Shown piece after piece: positions 50,002 to 59,537 of a stretch of 64,000 nucleotides of DNA (position 1 is its first letter; every line of letters begins with the position of its first letter). Source of the stretch: Synechococcus sp. PROS-7-1 (GTDB lineage: Bacteria; Cyanobacteriota; Cyanobacteriia; PCC-6307; Cyanobiaceae); NCBI RefSeq assembly GCF_014279795.1, contig NZ_CP047945.1:1384572-1448571 (forward strand). The letters are read 5' to 3'. The position numbers were made by a program, and so were the translations under genes. Below the pieces are notes generated by a model, which was not told the origin of the DNA, ran no database searches, and worked only from the letters and a program-made list of their open reading frames with translations.

Positions 50002-50247
50002 ATGCCGTATGAAATCCCTGCGCAAGAGCAAACGCGCAAATGGTTCCGTAGCCATCTGCTCGGTCGGGAGGTGGAATTGCAGGATCTCTACGAACTGCCG
50101 CTAGAAGAACTTGACCTCTTGATGGCCGAAACGGCTGAAATCCGCTCGGATCCTGAAAACCGAGTTCGCAGCCACGGTCGCTGGTGTACTGCAGGCTATG
50201 TACTGGAACTTGCCAGGATCATCGATGCACGACGTCTCAATGAATGA
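50002..50247 (+). CDS. Small conserved hypothetical protein
   Basis: An 81-residue acidic protein with EVELQDLYELPLEELDLLMAE, which looks like a helical, possibly protein-binding segment, and no signal peptide. It starts 20 bp after ppk2, so it may share its transcript. No family recognised. Confidence 0.6.
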   Translation: MPYEIPAQEQTRKWFRSHLLGREVELQDLYELPLEELDLLMAETAEIRSDPENRVRSHGRWCTAGYVLELARIIDARRLNE

Positions 50248-50260
50248 GTCATCAACTGCC

Positions 50261-50488
50261 ATGAACTCTGTGCAACGACTCCTACCGCTTGCGACGCTCT
50301 TGATTCTCTCCAACAGCACTGTTGTCCATGCGGGATCGGTGACGATGGGTGGGGTCAGCGAAGAGCTTGCGATCAATCGTGCAATGGCCAAGGTTCCTCA
50401 AGGGAAGAGCGTGACGGACACATCCTGCGAAGTGATTGGAACCTCAGGGAATTCGAGCACCTACCGCTGCACGGTCACTTGGGAGTAG
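50261..50488 (+). CDS. Small exported protein
   Basis: A 75-residue protein with a signal peptide ending VVHA/GSV and a mature part of about 50 residues with two cysteines (SCEVIG and YRCTV) that could form a disulfide. ATG 50261 is used; an upstream ATG at 50240 overlaps the previous stop. No family recognised. Confidence 0.6.
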   Translation: MNSVQRLLPLATLLILSNSTVVHAGSVTMGGVSEELAINRAMAKVPQGKSVTDTSCEVIGTSGNSSTYRCTVTWE

Positions 50489-50638
50489 GGCTAAAGCACT
50501 GAGGCACAGCGTCGTGCACACGCACAGCTTCAGCCGTGGAGCTGTGCAAACCAGAATCCCGCCAGCTGCCAGCTGGACCACAAGAAGATTCCAAGAAAGA
50601 GCCAATTCACCCATGCAGGGCGGTTTTTGTTCTCAAAC

Positions 50639-50665
50639 ATGGAGGGAGCTGATTGGTCCCTCCAT
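50639..50665. terminator. 9-bp hairpin in the 50.5-50.7 kb gap
   Basis: ATGGAGGGA and TCCCTCCAT form a 9-bp stem with a 9-base loop. The surrounding 197-bp gap has another GCACAGCT/AGCTGTGC stem near 50525. It may end the ppk2-side transcript or the minus-strand gene at 50686. No strong T run. Confidence 0.4.
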
Positions 50666-50685
50666 TCTGTTCAAACAACACCGGT

Positions 50686-50877
50686 TCAGACGGGGGAGTG
50701 AAGCGGTTGTTTGCGCTTGAGATCGTGCATCCCTTCAAGCTGCTGATGCACAGCCTTGAGCTGCCGCTGAATGTGATCGCTTTGTGGAAGGGAGCTCAGG
50801 GATGCCAATGCATGTTCAAGATGGTGCTTGGCATCAATCAGCAAACGACATTCCAGGCTGCCAGGCTCGTAACTCAT
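50686..50877 (-). CDS. Small conserved hypothetical protein
   Basis: A 63-residue, mostly helical protein (RLLIDAKHHLEHALASL then HIQRQLKAVHQQLEG), probably a small coiled coil. ATG 50877 is preferred over 50937. No family is known. It might be a chance ORF, but its regular helix pattern supports it. Confidence 0.45.
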   Translation of the reverse strand: MSYEPGSLECRLLIDAKHHLEHALASLSSLPQSDHIQRQLKAVHQQLEGMHDLKRKQPLHSPV

Positions 50878-50952
50878 CGCGTTCGTGAATCTCTTTTCAT
50901 TTAGACGCAGCCTGTTCAGATCGACTGTGTCAACCACAACTGTTTGACCTGA

Positions 50953-51498
50953 TTAAGGCTCCAGACGTCCTCCGGACGCCTCAATCAGATTCCATGGGCG
51001 TTCAATGCCTCCTTGAACGCTCCAGACCCCAAGCTGGGCGGCTTTGGCTTCACGCTCAAGACGGCTTTAATCCAGGTCATTGCATTGCCCCAGATAACCG
51101 TCGTAGGCAAAGACTGCCCCTTGCTTCAAAAGTGGAACAGCTACATCAGCCCCATCGTCGATCAAGCGAGCCACAACTCTGCCGTATACATCCCTGGCCC
51201 TTAGTTCCAGAACAACGCTGCTTCCAGGCATAAGGGAGCGGCGAAGCTGAGCTGTAGCGTTCTGCGCCCATGGCCTCTGCTCGGCAAGCGGTGCCTGAAT
51301 GCAAGCCAACCTGACGGCGCGCCCTTCACCCGCAAGGTCAACAAGCACTTCCTGGCCGTTGTTCACCGTCAGAACTGTGACCTCCTGCCGGGGGTGAGGA
51401 TCAGCAACCACCCTGGGGGCAAGGATCATTGGGGAAAGGATCAAGGCACCACCAAGGATCAAGGCACCCCGAATGTGCCGTCGTTGAAATCTCCCCAT
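50953..51498 (-). pseudogene. SNase-like (thermonuclease-family) exported protein interrupted by an in-frame TAA
   Basis: The gene starts at ATG 51498 with a signal peptide (to about residue 33) and an SNase-like domain with RLACIQAPL and DVYGRVVARL. It stops at TAA 51069-51067 after 143 residues. In the same frame the sequence continues as SRLEREAKAAQLGVW and GIERPWNLIEASGGRLEP to TAA 50955-50953. This is the normal SNase C-terminus, so one codon (probably a Tyr, TAC or TAT) became a stop. The active-site acidic residues are also changed (IQAPL instead of the usual D-T-P-E). It is either a pseudogene, a truncated protein, readthrough, or a sequencing error. Confidence 0.8.
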
Positions 51499-52175
51499 CA
51501 GCTCGCTACTGCCTCAACGTCGATGAACTCACCGGATTCCATGGCCTGTGCCGTGAGGTAGCGGAGCGTTCGGTTACGAATCAACTGAACCTCAACGGCA
51601 TTCCAGGTGCCACCTATCACACAACCCACCAGCGGAATCGTCTTGGTGATCAGAGCACGTTGACTCACTCTGCGTCCGAACACCCTGGTCATCACGCCGT
51701 TAATCAGAGCGAGGCTGCGCTTGTTGATCAGTTTCAACACCATCTCACGGGTGGCCGTATGCGCAGCCTTCAACCCCAGCTCCACACCCACTTGGCTAAT
51801 CACACTGGAGCCGAAAACCGGGAACAGCAACTCGTGGCGAGCGTTCTCACTCTCAAGGAACCCTGGAATCAGGAGCTCGGCGGCGCAGGCTGCAGCGAAC
51901 AGCTGGGTCCGAGTTGTGACGGACAGATCCGCCAGTGCCCCAGCCACACTGAGGACGGGATTCGCAGTCAACCCCATCGCCGCTCCCGCCGTAATCACAC
52001 GCAATCGCGCATCGCTGAATGCACGTTCAGCGAGTTCATAGGTCGTGGCATCTGGATAGCGGCGGCGAAGGAGATCCACTTCGCAGCGGACCTTGCTGGC
52101 ATCAAAACTGATGACCCAGTCGAGTAAGTCAGCAACTGAGTTCAGCGGCAAGGCGAAAGTCCCCACACTCTTCAC
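51498..52175 (-). CDS. EcsC-like protein
   Basis: A 225-residue protein. It lacks clear membrane spans, but glycine/alanine-rich helices (ITAGAAMGLTANPVLSVAGALADL, KTIPLVGCVIGGTWNAVEVQLI) resemble EcsC-type proteins, whose role is unknown. Family assignment is only moderately sure. Its stop overlaps the SNase-like start (TGATG), so they form a unit. Confidence 0.55.
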   Translation of the reverse strand: MKSVGTFALPLNSVADLLDWVISFDASKVRCEVDLLRRRYPDATTYELAERAFSDARLRVITAGAAMGLTANPVLSVAGALADLSVTTRTQLFAAACAAELLIPGFLESENARHELLFPVFGSSVISQVGVELGLKAAHTATREMVLKLINKRSLALINGVMTRVFGRRVSQRALITKTIPLVGCVIGGTWNAVEVQLIRNRTLRYLTAQAMESGEFIDVEAVAS

Positions 52176-52201
52176 CTTATCGGGATTCGCAAAGCTGGGT
52201 C

Positions 52202-54373
52202 CTAGCGAACAAAAAGCATCTCCCGGTACGAGGGCAGGGGCCAGCGATCGTCGTCCACGAGTTCCTCCAAGGAATCCACGGCCTCACGCAACAGCTGCAG
52301 CCGGGGAAGCAACACACCCGAGCAGTGGTTCATGGCCGCGGCGGTATCTCCGCAGTGCAACTGGTGCAATTCCCCTGCCAGAGCTGTTGCATGGTCGTCC
52401 ATACGTCGATGCAGCTCAGCGATCTGGTGGAGATCGCGGGTTTCAGGCTGAAGTCCGAGTGACTGCTGCTGTTGCAGGCTGCGTGCCAGGGCGCTCAGGT
52501 GCTTCTGAACAGCTGGGCTGATTTGCGTGCGCACCATGGAGAGGGCCACTTTGGCCTCCACTTCGATGGCGAGGGAGTACTGCTCTCCGTACACCTCGTA
52601 GCGGCTTTCCATCTCCACCGATGAGATCACGCCGTGGCGCTGGAACAGGCTTCGCACCTCCTCCCGGCGCAGCACTGGCAGGGCTTCAGCGGTATTGCGG
52701 AGATTTTCCAGGCCACGATCCTCGGTCGCTTCCCGATGCCACGCGTCGGAATAGCCATCACCGCCAAACACAGCGGCACCATGCCGATCCATGATCTGGC
52801 GAATCACCGCCGCCGCCGACTGTTCGAGACTCTGACCAGAGCCCATTTCAGCTTCAAGGCGATCGCTGATCCATTCCAGGGAATCAGCCAGCACGGTATT
52901 CATGGCCACGAGGGGCCCAGCGACGGACTGGCCGGAGCCAACAGCACGGAATTCAAACCTGTTTCCGGTAAAGGCAAAGGGGGAGGTGCGGTTGCGATCT
53001 CTTGCATCTTTGGGGAATTCGGGAAGGGTATCCACACCCAGACGCATCACTCCCCCATGGGAGCTGCCTGTGACCTCACCCCGTTGAATCTGCTGGAAGA
53101 CCTGCTCCAGTTGCTGGCCGAGATACACGGAAATGATCGCCGGAGGGGCTTCGTTTGCACCAAGGCGATGGTCGTTGCCTGCCGTCGCCACAACCGCACG
53201 CAGCAAGGGACCATTGCAATGCACGCCGCGGATTACGGCAGCACAGAACAACAGAAATTGAAGGTTGTCGTGGGGGGTGCGACCGGGATCCAGCAGGTTG
53301 CCCTGGGTGCTGTTGCCAACCGACCAGTTCACATGCTTTCCGGACCCGTTGATTCCAGCAAAGGGCTTTTCATGAAGCAGGCAGGTGAACCCATGACGCT
53401 TGGCGGTGCTGCGCAAGGTGGTCATGATCAGTTGCTGATGATCCGTCGCGACATTGGCGGCTTCATGCACTGGCGCGATCTCGAACTGGCCCGGTGCAAC
53501 TTCGTTGTGTCGGGTCTTTGCTGGAATCCCCAGTCTGTAAAGCTGACTCTCCACATCTTGCATGAAGACCTGCACCCTTTCCGGTATCGCACCGAAATAG
53601 TGATCATCAAATTGCTGACCCTTGGGTGACGCCGCGCCGAACAGCGTGCGACCGGCGAGAAGAAGGTCAGGCCTGAGGGTGGCGAACTGAGTGTCCACCA
53701 GAAAATATTCCTGCTCAGCCCCACAGGAGCTGTTCACAGGAGCCACCTCTTCGTTGCCAAGGAGGCGAAGCAACCTCTTCGCCTGCCGGTTCATGGCGGC
53801 ATTCGAACGGAGCAGAGGCGTTTTCTTATCAAGAGCCTCTCCTGTCCAGCTCACAAACACCGTGGGAATGCAGAGCGTCACCCCGTTGGGGGTACGCATC
53901 AAATAAGCCGGACTGGTGATGTCCCAGGCCGTGTATCCACGAGCCTCGAAGGTGGAACGGATGCCTCCATTGGGGAAGGAGCTGCCATCAGGTTCACCCT
54001 GAACGAGGAGCTTGCCTGAGAACTCATGGATCGCCTGACCATCACCTTGCGGGCTGATGAAACCGTCGTGCTTCTCCGCAGTGGAGTTGGTGAGGGGATA
54101 AAAAACGTGTGCGTAGTAGTGCGCACCTTGGGACACAGCCCAGTCCTTCATCGATTGGGCCACCACATCCGCCACGGCGAGATCAAGACGCCCGCCATCA
54201 CGGATCACACGACGAACCGCTTTGTAGGACTCCTTGGGCAGAGCACTTTTCATCCTTGCGAGCGTGAACACGTCGCTAGCCCAAACGTCTTCAAGGGGTT
54301 GGGCGGGCGCGCAGTCCACTGGCGTGCGCTGCTGGATGGCCTGAAGAGCAGCCAGACGGGCGGGATGGGGCAT
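52202..54373 (-). CDS. glnN: Glutamine synthetase type III
   Basis: A 723-residue enzyme, much longer than GS type I. GS-III markers are [34 protein letters not shown] and [12 protein letters not shown] in the central catalytic region, and a long C-terminal helical part. It makes glutamine from glutamate and ammonia and in cyanobacteria is usually induced by nitrogen starvation through NtcA. No NtcA site is visible upstream; arsJ ends 47 bp before its start. Confidence 0.95.
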   Translation of the reverse strand: MPHPARLAALQAIQQRTPVDCAPAQPLEDVWASDVFTLARMKSALPKESYKAVRRVIRDGGRLDLAVADVVAQSMKDWAVSQGAHYYAHVFYPLTNSTAEKHDGFISPQGDGQAIHEFSGKLLVQGEPDGSSFPNGGIRSTFEARGYTAWDITSPAYLMRTPNGVTLCIPTVFVSWTGEALDKKTPLLRSNAAMNRQAKRLLRLLGNEEVAPVNSSCGAEQEYFLVDTQFATLRPDLLLAGRTLFGAASPKGQQFDDHYFGAIPERVQVFMQDVESQLYRLGIPAKTRHNEVAPGQFEIAPVHEAANVATDHQQLIMTTLRSTAKRHGFTCLLHEKPFAGINGSGKHVNWSVGNSTQGNLLDPGRTPHDNLQFLLFCAAVIRGVHCNGPLLRAVVATAGNDHRLGANEAPPAIISVYLGQQLEQVFQQIQRGEVTGSSHGGVMRLGVDTLPEFPKDARDRNRTSPFAFTGNRFEFRAVGSGQSVAGPLVAMNTVLADSLEWISDRLEAEMGSGQSLEQSAAAVIRQIMDRHGAAVFGGDGYSDAWHREATEDRGLENLRNTAEALPVLRREEVRSLFQRHGVISSVEMESRYEVYGEQYSLAIEVEAKVALSMVRTQISPAVQKHLSALARSLQQQQSLGLQPETRDLHQIAELHRRMDDHATALAGELHQLHCGDTAAAMNHCSGVLLPRLQLLREAVDSLEELVDDDRWPLPSYREMLFVR

Positions 54374-54378
54374 GGTGG

Positions 54379-54400
54379 AAAAACCCGCAAATCAGCGGGA
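54379..54400 (-). terminator. Rho-independent terminator between arsJ and glnN
   Basis: On the reverse strand CCCGC, a 6-base loop, GCGGG and TTTTT directly follow arsJ and end only 5 bases before the glnN start codon. It should end the arsJ transcript, but it also occupies the glnN ribosome-binding region. Confidence 0.7.
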
Positions 54401-54420
54401 TGAAGCGCTTTAACCCGACG

Positions 54421-55674
54421 CTAAGCCGCCGACCTCCGCACAGCAGGAAGCCGAAGGCTGGTGAGCCATGAGAGCAACACCAGGAGAGAGGAAGTCCAGA
54501 GGCAGGCCTGCATTCCTGAGGTGGGCGTTCCGCCGATCAGAAACACCGCACCAGACAGCAACGTTCCAACCAGACGACCAGCCGCATTGGCCATGTAGTA
54601 AAAGCCCACATTGAGGCTCACACTCTCCGCATCCGTGTAGGCCAGCACCATGTAGGAGTGAATCGAGGAGTTCATCGCAAACACAACTCCAAACGCCGCC
54701 AGCCCTCCGACGATGGCCACCGTCACATCGACCTCACGAAGAAGGGCGATGGCGATCAGGGCGGGAATCGCCGTGAGTACCGCGCTCCAGAACTGCACGG
54801 CCGATGCACCAGGACTTTCACGCTGTCCCCAGAGGCGACGCAGCCCGGGGGCTGTGCCCTGCACGATGCCGTAGCCGATCACCCAGAGGCCGAGAAAACC
54901 GCCGATTTCCCAGAACCCCCAGCCAAGGGAGGCTTCGAGAAACACCGGGAGAGCCACCACAAACCACACATCGCGGGCACCGAACAAAAAGAACCGGGCC
55001 GCAGAGAGAACATTGATCCCCTTGCTCTTCGAAAACAAAGACGAAAACGCTGGCTTGGCCTTCATCTTTCCGATCTCGCCCGGCAACACCAGGGTGACGA
55101 GAAAAGCCAACGCCAGACCCGCAGACATCCAGGCCACGGCAGCGTTGAAACTCAGTGCTGTGAGCAACACACCTCCGAGAAAAAATCCAACCCCTTTAAG
55201 AGCATTTTTGGAACCGGTGAGAATCGCCACCCATTTGAACAACTGCGTTTCCCCCTTCTGAGCATCATCCGGCGTTTCCGGAACCACTGTTTTGATCGCG
55301 CTCTTCGCGCTCATCTTGTTGAGGTCTTTGGCAATTCCGCTGATCGCCTGAGCGACCATCACGTACACCACGCTCAGAAGCTTGGGCCAGGATTCCGCGA
55401 CGGGAACCAGCATCAACAACGCCAAAATCTGCAGAAGCGTCCCGACCCAGAGGGTGAGCCGCAATCCATAACGCGCTCCGATCCAACCTCCATAGAGATT
55501 GGTGAGAACCCCAAAGAACTCATAAAAGAGAAACAGAAAGGCGATCTCGAGTGTGGAGTATCCGAGCTCGTGAAAGTGAAAGACCACCAACATGCGCAAA
55601 GCGCCGTCAGTGAGCGTGAACGCCCAGTAGTTGGCGGTCACAATCCCGTACTGCTGCAGAGCGGAGAGCTTCAC
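54421..55674 (-). CDS. arsJ: ArsJ, organoarsenical (1-arseno-3-phosphoglycerate) efflux MFS permease
   Basis: A 417-residue MFS protein with about 12 spans. The features [46 protein letters not shown] and the position beside a GAPDH identify ArsJ, which exports 1-arseno-3-phosphoglycerate. The frame extends to 55731; GTG 55674 is preferred because it overlaps the GAPDH stop by 4 bp (GTGA). The following gene is glnN. Confidence 0.92.
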   Translation of the reverse strand: MKLSALQQYGIVTANYWAFTLTDGALRMLVVFHFHELGYSTLEIAFLFLFYEFFGVLTNLYGGWIGARYGLRLTLWVGTLLQILALLMLVPVAESWPKLLSVVYVMVAQAISGIAKDLNKMSAKSAIKTVVPETPDDAQKGETQLFKWVAILTGSKNALKGVGFFLGGVLLTALSFNAAVAWMSAGLALAFLVTLVLPGEIGKMKAKPAFSSLFSKSKGINVLSAARFFLFGARDVWFVVALPVFLEASLGWGFWEIGGFLGLWVIGYGIVQGTAPGLRRLWGQRESPGASAVQFWSAVLTAIPALIAIALLREVDVTVAIVGGLAAFGVVFAMNSSIHSYMVLAYTDAESVSLNVGFYYMANAAGRLVGTLLSGAVFLIGGTPTSGMQACLWTSSLLVLLSWLTSLRLPAVRRSAA

Positions 55675-56693
55675 GCGTCCAGCCCCACCACATAGCTGGT
55701 GAGGTCGGCCATCCGGCAGCTGTAGCCCCATTCGTTGTCGTACCAGGCGAACACCTTCAACTGAGTGTCGTCAACGACCATCGTGGAGAGCGCATCAATG
55801 ATTGAGCTGCGGTTGTCGTTGGTGTAGTCGCAAGACACCAACGGTCGCTCCTCGTAACCCAGGATTCCCTGCAGTGGACCGTCTGCAGCAGCTTTAAAGG
55901 CTGCATTCACCTGTTCGACCGTGACGCTCTGCTTGAGCTCAAACACCGCATCAGTCAGGGAACCGTTAAGCAGCGGTACGCGCACGGCGTGACCATTGAG
56001 CTTGCCCTTGAGCTCAGGAAAGATCATCGCGATCGCCTTGGCAGAGCCCGTGGTGGTGGGGATCAGTGAGGTGAGGCCGGAGCGGGCCCGGCGCAGATCA
56101 CTCTTGAACGCATCGATCGGCACCTGGGTGTTGGTGATGTCGTGAATGGTGGTGATCATTCCGTGCTCGATGCCGAAGCTCTCGTGCACCACCTTCACCA
56201 CCGGCGCGAGGCAATTGGTGGTGCAGGAGGCAGCGGTCACCAACCGGTTCCGATCGGGCTCATAGAGGTGATGGTTGATGCCGTAAACAACGTTGAGAGC
56301 TTCGGCGCCGGCGACGACACCCTTCACAGGACAAGCCACCACAACGCGCTTCAGCCCCAACTGATCGAAGTAGGGATTCAAGGTCTCCGGGGTCTTGATC
56401 TTGCCGCTGGCCTCGAGCACCATCTCCACACCGCGCTCGGCCCAGGGCACTGCGGTGGGATCTTTCTCGCGCGACCAAGTCAAAGAGGAACCCTCCACAG
56501 TGAATCCCTCAGCGCTGCTGCAGATATCTCGGTCCCAGCGGCCATGCACCGAGTCAAACTCCAGAAGATGGGCAGCGGTCGCGGCATCACCGGCGGGGTC
56601 ATTCACATGAACCAGCTCGATACCGGGGCGTCCCCAGAGCGCTCTGAAGACGAGGCGACCGATTCGCCCGAAGCCATTGATGCCGATCCGCAT
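55671..56693 (-). CDS. gap: ArsJ-associated glyceraldehyde-3-phosphate dehydrogenase
   Basis: A 340-residue [23 protein letters not shown] is the NAD-binding fold, and the catalytic cysteine is C157 in [10 protein letters not shown]. Beside arsJ, such an enzyme joins arsenate to glyceraldehyde 3-phosphate, giving 1-arseno-3-phosphoglycerate for ArsJ to export. The long frame to 56762 adds 23 residues without family character, so ATG 56693 is used. It overlaps arsJ by 4 bp. Confidence 0.92.
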   Translation of the reverse strand: MRIGINGFGRIGRLVFRALWGRPGIELVHVNDPAGDAATAAHLLEFDSVHGRWDRDICSSAEGFTVEGSSLTWSREKDPTAVPWAERGVEMVLEASGKIKTPETLNPYFDQLGLKRVVVACPVKGVVAGAEALNVVYGINHHLYEPDRNRLVTAASCTTNCLAPVVKVVHESFGIEHGMITTIHDITNTQVPIDAFKSDLRRARSGLTSLIPTTTGSAKAIAMIFPELKGKLNGHAVRVPLLNGSLTDAVFELKQSVTVEQVNAAFKAAADGPLQGILGYEERPLVSCDYTNDNRSSIIDALSTMVVDDTQLKVFAWYDNEWGYSCRMADLTSYVVGLDA

Positions 56694-56714
56694 GGAGGTG
56701 TGCCGTGCATTCAC

Positions 56715-56726
56715 CAAATAAATTTG
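56715..56726. promoter_or_regulatory. Candidate ArsR operator CAAAT-AA-ATTTG
   Basis: A 5-2-5 dyad lies in the 120-bp gap between the divergent gap and arsR genes. ArsR-family repressors bind AT-rich dyads overlapping their own promoter, so this is the best-placed candidate. Regulation by arsenic is inferred. Confidence 0.4.
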
Positions 56727-56813
56727 ATCAGTCGCGTGCCATCCCGCAAGTGCCTGGATCACACGAAGCGTTTCACCACCACCGCTAACGTTGAGTCATC
56801 AGCCGCCTCGCCG

Positions 56814-57146
56814 ATGCCATCCATCGAGGCCACGCAACGTTCTCTCAGTGCACCGCAGGCCTGCAGCCTTCTCAAGGCACTGTCTGACCCCCTGCGCCTC
56901 CAGGTTCTCAACCAGCTTTCCACCGGTGAGCGCTGCGTCTGCGACCTCACCAGTTCCCTCTCACTCTCCCAGTCGCGCCTGTCCTTCCACCTCAAGGTGA
57001 TGAAAGACGCGGGATTACTGAGCGACCGCCAGAGCGGGCGATGGGTGTATTACAGCATTCGGCCACAAGCGCTGAATGCCTTGCAGGGTTGGATCAAAGA
57101 GCTCACCCGCTCCTGCGAAACCCCGGCCAGCAACTGCGCCGAATGA
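56814..57146 (+). CDS. arsR: ArsR-family metalloregulator
   Basis: A 110-residue winged-helix repressor. LLKALSDPLRLQVLNQLSTGERCVCDL contains the classical metal-sensing CVC pair (C41, C43) in the DNA-recognition region, followed by SLSQSRLSFHLKVMKDAGLL. Arsenite binding would release DNA. It is divergent from the gap/arsJ pair and overlaps the next gene by 4 bp (ATGA). Confidence 0.92.
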   Translation: MPSIEATQRSLSAPQACSLLKALSDPLRLQVLNQLSTGERCVCDLTSSLSLSQSRLSFHLKVMKDAGLLSDRQSGRWVYYSIRPQALNALQGWIKELTRSCETPASNCAE

Positions 57147-57775
57147 GTCCGATGGAGAGCTCCAGTGATGATGCGCGGCTGTTCTTCCCGGCTACGCAAC
57201 GCAATGTGCATGCGATCGGAGACGTGCTGGCCGACGCCCTCCCTGCCGGTGGACTCATCCTCGAACTGGCGAGCGGATCGGGAGAACACGGCGTTGCCTT
57301 CCAACATCGATTTCCCAGGATCACCTGGCAATGCAGCGACCCCGACCCCGACCACTGCCGCAGCATCAGCTCCTGGATTGCTCACGCGGGGCTGACGTCT
57401 GCCATGCCACAACCTCTGGCTTTGGATGTCTGTGAACCCGACTGGGTGGGTGGTCTGCCAACAGCACCAGCCATGGTTGTGGCCGTGAACCTTCTGCATA
57501 TTTCTCCATGGGAATGCACGCAGGCCCTCATGCAGGGCTCAGCTCGTCACCTGCCTCCCGGCGGTCGACTTTTGATCTACGGGCCATTTCGCGCTGAAGG
57601 GAAGCATGTGAGCGAAAGCAACCAACTTTTCGACACGTCGCTGAAGGAACGCGATTCCAGCTGGGGGGTGCGCGATCAAGAGGCAGTCATCAAGGAAGCC
57701 CAAGGAGCAGGACTGTCTCTTCAAGACATTCGCTTGATGCCATCAAACAACAGGATCATCCTTTTCGAGCGCTAA
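57143..57775 (+). CDS. DUF938 SAM-dependent methyltransferase
   Basis: A 210-residue protein. FFPATQRNVHAIGDVL and the SAM motif ILELASGSGEHG, then VVAVNLLHISPWE, are typical DUF938. The physiological substrate is unknown. It overlaps arsR by 4 bp, so it is co-transcribed with it. It is not an ArsM-type arsenite methyltransferase, which has conserved cysteines not seen here. Confidence 0.85.
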   Translation: MSPMESSSDDARLFFPATQRNVHAIGDVLADALPAGGLILELASGSGEHGVAFQHRFPRITWQCSDPDPDHCRSISSWIAHAGLTSAMPQPLALDVCEPDWVGGLPTAPAMVVAVNLLHISPWECTQALMQGSARHLPPGGRLLIYGPFRAEGKHVSESNQLFDTSLKERDSSWGVRDQEAVIKEAQGAGLSLQDIRLMPSNNRIILFER

Positions 57776-57790
57776 ACATCGGAGCTTTGG

Positions 57791-58753
57791 ATGGAAAGCA
57801 CACTGATCCAGGGCTTGGGCTTTGTACTCGTCGTGCTGGCCTGCACGGCCAATGATTCCCTCCAGACCCTCGGGACATTCCTGGTCAGCAATCGGGGACG
57901 AACACCGCTCTGGTTGCAAGTGCTCTGGATCTGCTTGGCAACGGCAGCAATCCTGATTTTCGGATGGATCCGATATCACGGCGATCCGGCCTGGGATCGC
58001 TTGGGACCATTCCCTCCACCGGAGGCATTCAGCTGATTTTATCTATTCCCACCGCTAACGATTGCAGTTTTGACCTGGTGGGGAGCTCCGATCGGAACCT
58101 CGATTCTGGTGCTGTCTGCGTTTGCACCGATGCAAACAACTGCGCTGGTGAAGACATCAGCACTGGGGTATCTGCTCGCCCTGGTGATCAGCTTGCTTCT
58201 CTATGGGCTGGGGCTCTGGCTGCTGGAAAAACGGTTCAGCCGCAGCACTGAACCATCTTCAACTGCGCTGCCGGAACGGTGGCTGATCCTGCAGTGGTTC
58301 AGCACAGCTTGGCTGTGGTGTCAGTGGATGATTCAAAACGCCGCCAGCCTGTATGTGTACCTGCCGAGGCAACTGAGCTTTGAGGAACTCTTTTTAAGCA
58401 TTGCCGTGATCTGCGCGGCCCTCGCCCTGATCTTTGCCTGGGGAGGTGGACCCATCCAAACCATCATTCGCCGCAAGATCAACATCCACGACATCCGATC
58501 CGCAACATTGATCGACCTTGTATTCGGAATGATTTTGTTCACCAGGGCACTCAGCATGTCGATGATTCCCCTCAGCACCACCTGGGTGTTCCTTGGCTTA
58601 CTGGCCGGTCGGGAGCTGGCGCTGGTGGCAAGACTGCATCAATCGTCGCCTGGGCAAGCCATCAAGCAGCTGGCGAAAGATCTGTTCAAAGCCAGCGTCG
58701 GCGTTGGCGTGAGTCTGGCTGTGGCGTCGTCTCTGCAACTGGTCCTGATGTAG
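57791..58753 (+). pseudogene. PiT-like membrane permease interrupted by an in-frame TGA
   Basis: The first part runs 81 codons from ATG 57791 to TGA 58034-58036. The same frame continues without a break as FYLFPPLTIAVLTWWGAPIG to 58753. The stop most likely replaced TGG (Trp). Two PiT-like repeats are visible: ANDSLQTLGTF with TWWGAPIGTS, then the second-half IPLSTTWVFLGLLAG, resembling the AND-x5-GT and P-[VS]-[ST]-T-x patterns of inorganic phosphate transporters. It follows DUF938 by 15 bp in the arsR transcript. The family match is by eye and divergent. Pseudogene, error or readthrough. Confidence 0.7.
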
Positions 58754-58850
58754 GCCTCATTGCCTAGGGGACCGGAACCACCAGCGCTCTCAAACAATCC
58801 ACCAAACCCCCCCGGAGTATCCATCAAGCAACCCCAGAGTCACCGTTGAG

Positions 58851-58878
58851 TTGCCCTGCAGCCACTCCGAGCTAAGAT
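58851..58878 (+). promoter_or_regulatory. Putative sigma-70 promoter before the RHH-like gene
   Basis: TTGCCC (58851-58856), a 16-base spacer and TAAGAT (58873-58878) lie 24 bp before the start at 58903. The gap from 58754 has no other feature that I see. Confidence 0.4.
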
Positions 58879-58902
58879 CAGATCATTCAGCCGTCCCGAT
58901 GC

Positions 58903-59139
58903 ATGGCCGTCCCCCGGGAAAACCAGGTGAAGCTGACGGTCTCCGTTCCGCCGAGCCTTCATGTCTTGTTGCGCAGCTGGGCTCTCTGCGAGGGGCGAGA
59001 ACTCACCAGTGTTGTTTTGCAGTGCGTTGAATTGTCGGTACGCCAACTGAAAAGCAACGGGTCCATCCCTGCTGGTGCGATCCGCAATTACGAGATGGCG
59101 TGCGAAGAGCGCCTCACCGCCGGAGGAGCGCTGTCATGA
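58903..59139 (+). CDS. Small ribbon-helix-helix-like protein
   Basis: A 78-residue protein. NQVKLTVSVPPSLHVLLRSWALCEGRELTSVVLQCVE matches a short strand followed by two helices, as in CopG/Arc-type proteins, but the match is weak. It may be a DNA-binding or antitoxin-like protein. It overlaps the next gene by 4 bp (ATGA). Confidence 0.6.
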   Translation: MAVPRENQVKLTVSVPPSLHVLLRSWALCEGRELTSVVLQCVELSVRQLKSNGSIPAGAIRNYEMACEERLTAGGALS

Positions 59140-59537
59140 CTTTGAAGCAAGCCACCCTTGAGCAGGCCTTGTTGGCCCCGTGCATGGAGGCGGTGATCGC
59201 CGTGACCGAGCGGTATCAGTTTCTGGAGGATCACCAGGGTGCACGCGTTTTCACCGCTTACCGAGAGATCGACCACGTGATCAAGCTCGGCTTCAGTGAA
59301 GACCTCCAGGGACAAACCCTCGACCTGGAGAATCGCGGATTTCAAATACTGGAAGCGCGGGAGGGAACCCGACGGGAACATCGCCTGCTGATGCTCACTT
59401 TGAAGGAAATCGGCTACGCGCCCCACTACAACAATGAGTACTTCCAGGCTTCAAAAGGACTGCTACGCCATCTCAGAAATCTGGGATGGCCCCTCGGCGA
59501 GCTTGCTCAACTGCTCAAGAGCCAACGCACGCATTAA
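59136..59537 (+). CDS. Conserved hypothetical protein
   Basis: A 133-residue soluble protein with a regular helical pattern and the stretch RVFTAYREIDHVIKLGFSEDLQG. No family recognised. The ATG at 59136 is coupled to the RHH-like gene; the frame continues upstream in that gene's sequence. Converges on a small exported-protein gene, with which it overlaps by 4 bp. Confidence 0.65.
   Translation: MTLKQATLEQALLAPCMEAVIAVTERYQFLEDHQGARVFTAYREIDHVIKLGFSEDLQGQTLDLENRGFQILEAREGTRREHRLLMLTLKEIGYAPHYNNEYFQASKGLLRHLRNLGWPLGELAQLLKSQRTH

Noticed and set aside
52634-53629. 331-codon plus-strand ORF
   Set aside because: It lies antisense to glnN, has no protein-like features, and glnN is certain.
54658-55695. 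345-codon plus-strand ORF
   Set aside because: Antisense to arsJ; composition is rich in Arg/His/Pro/Gln without domain features.
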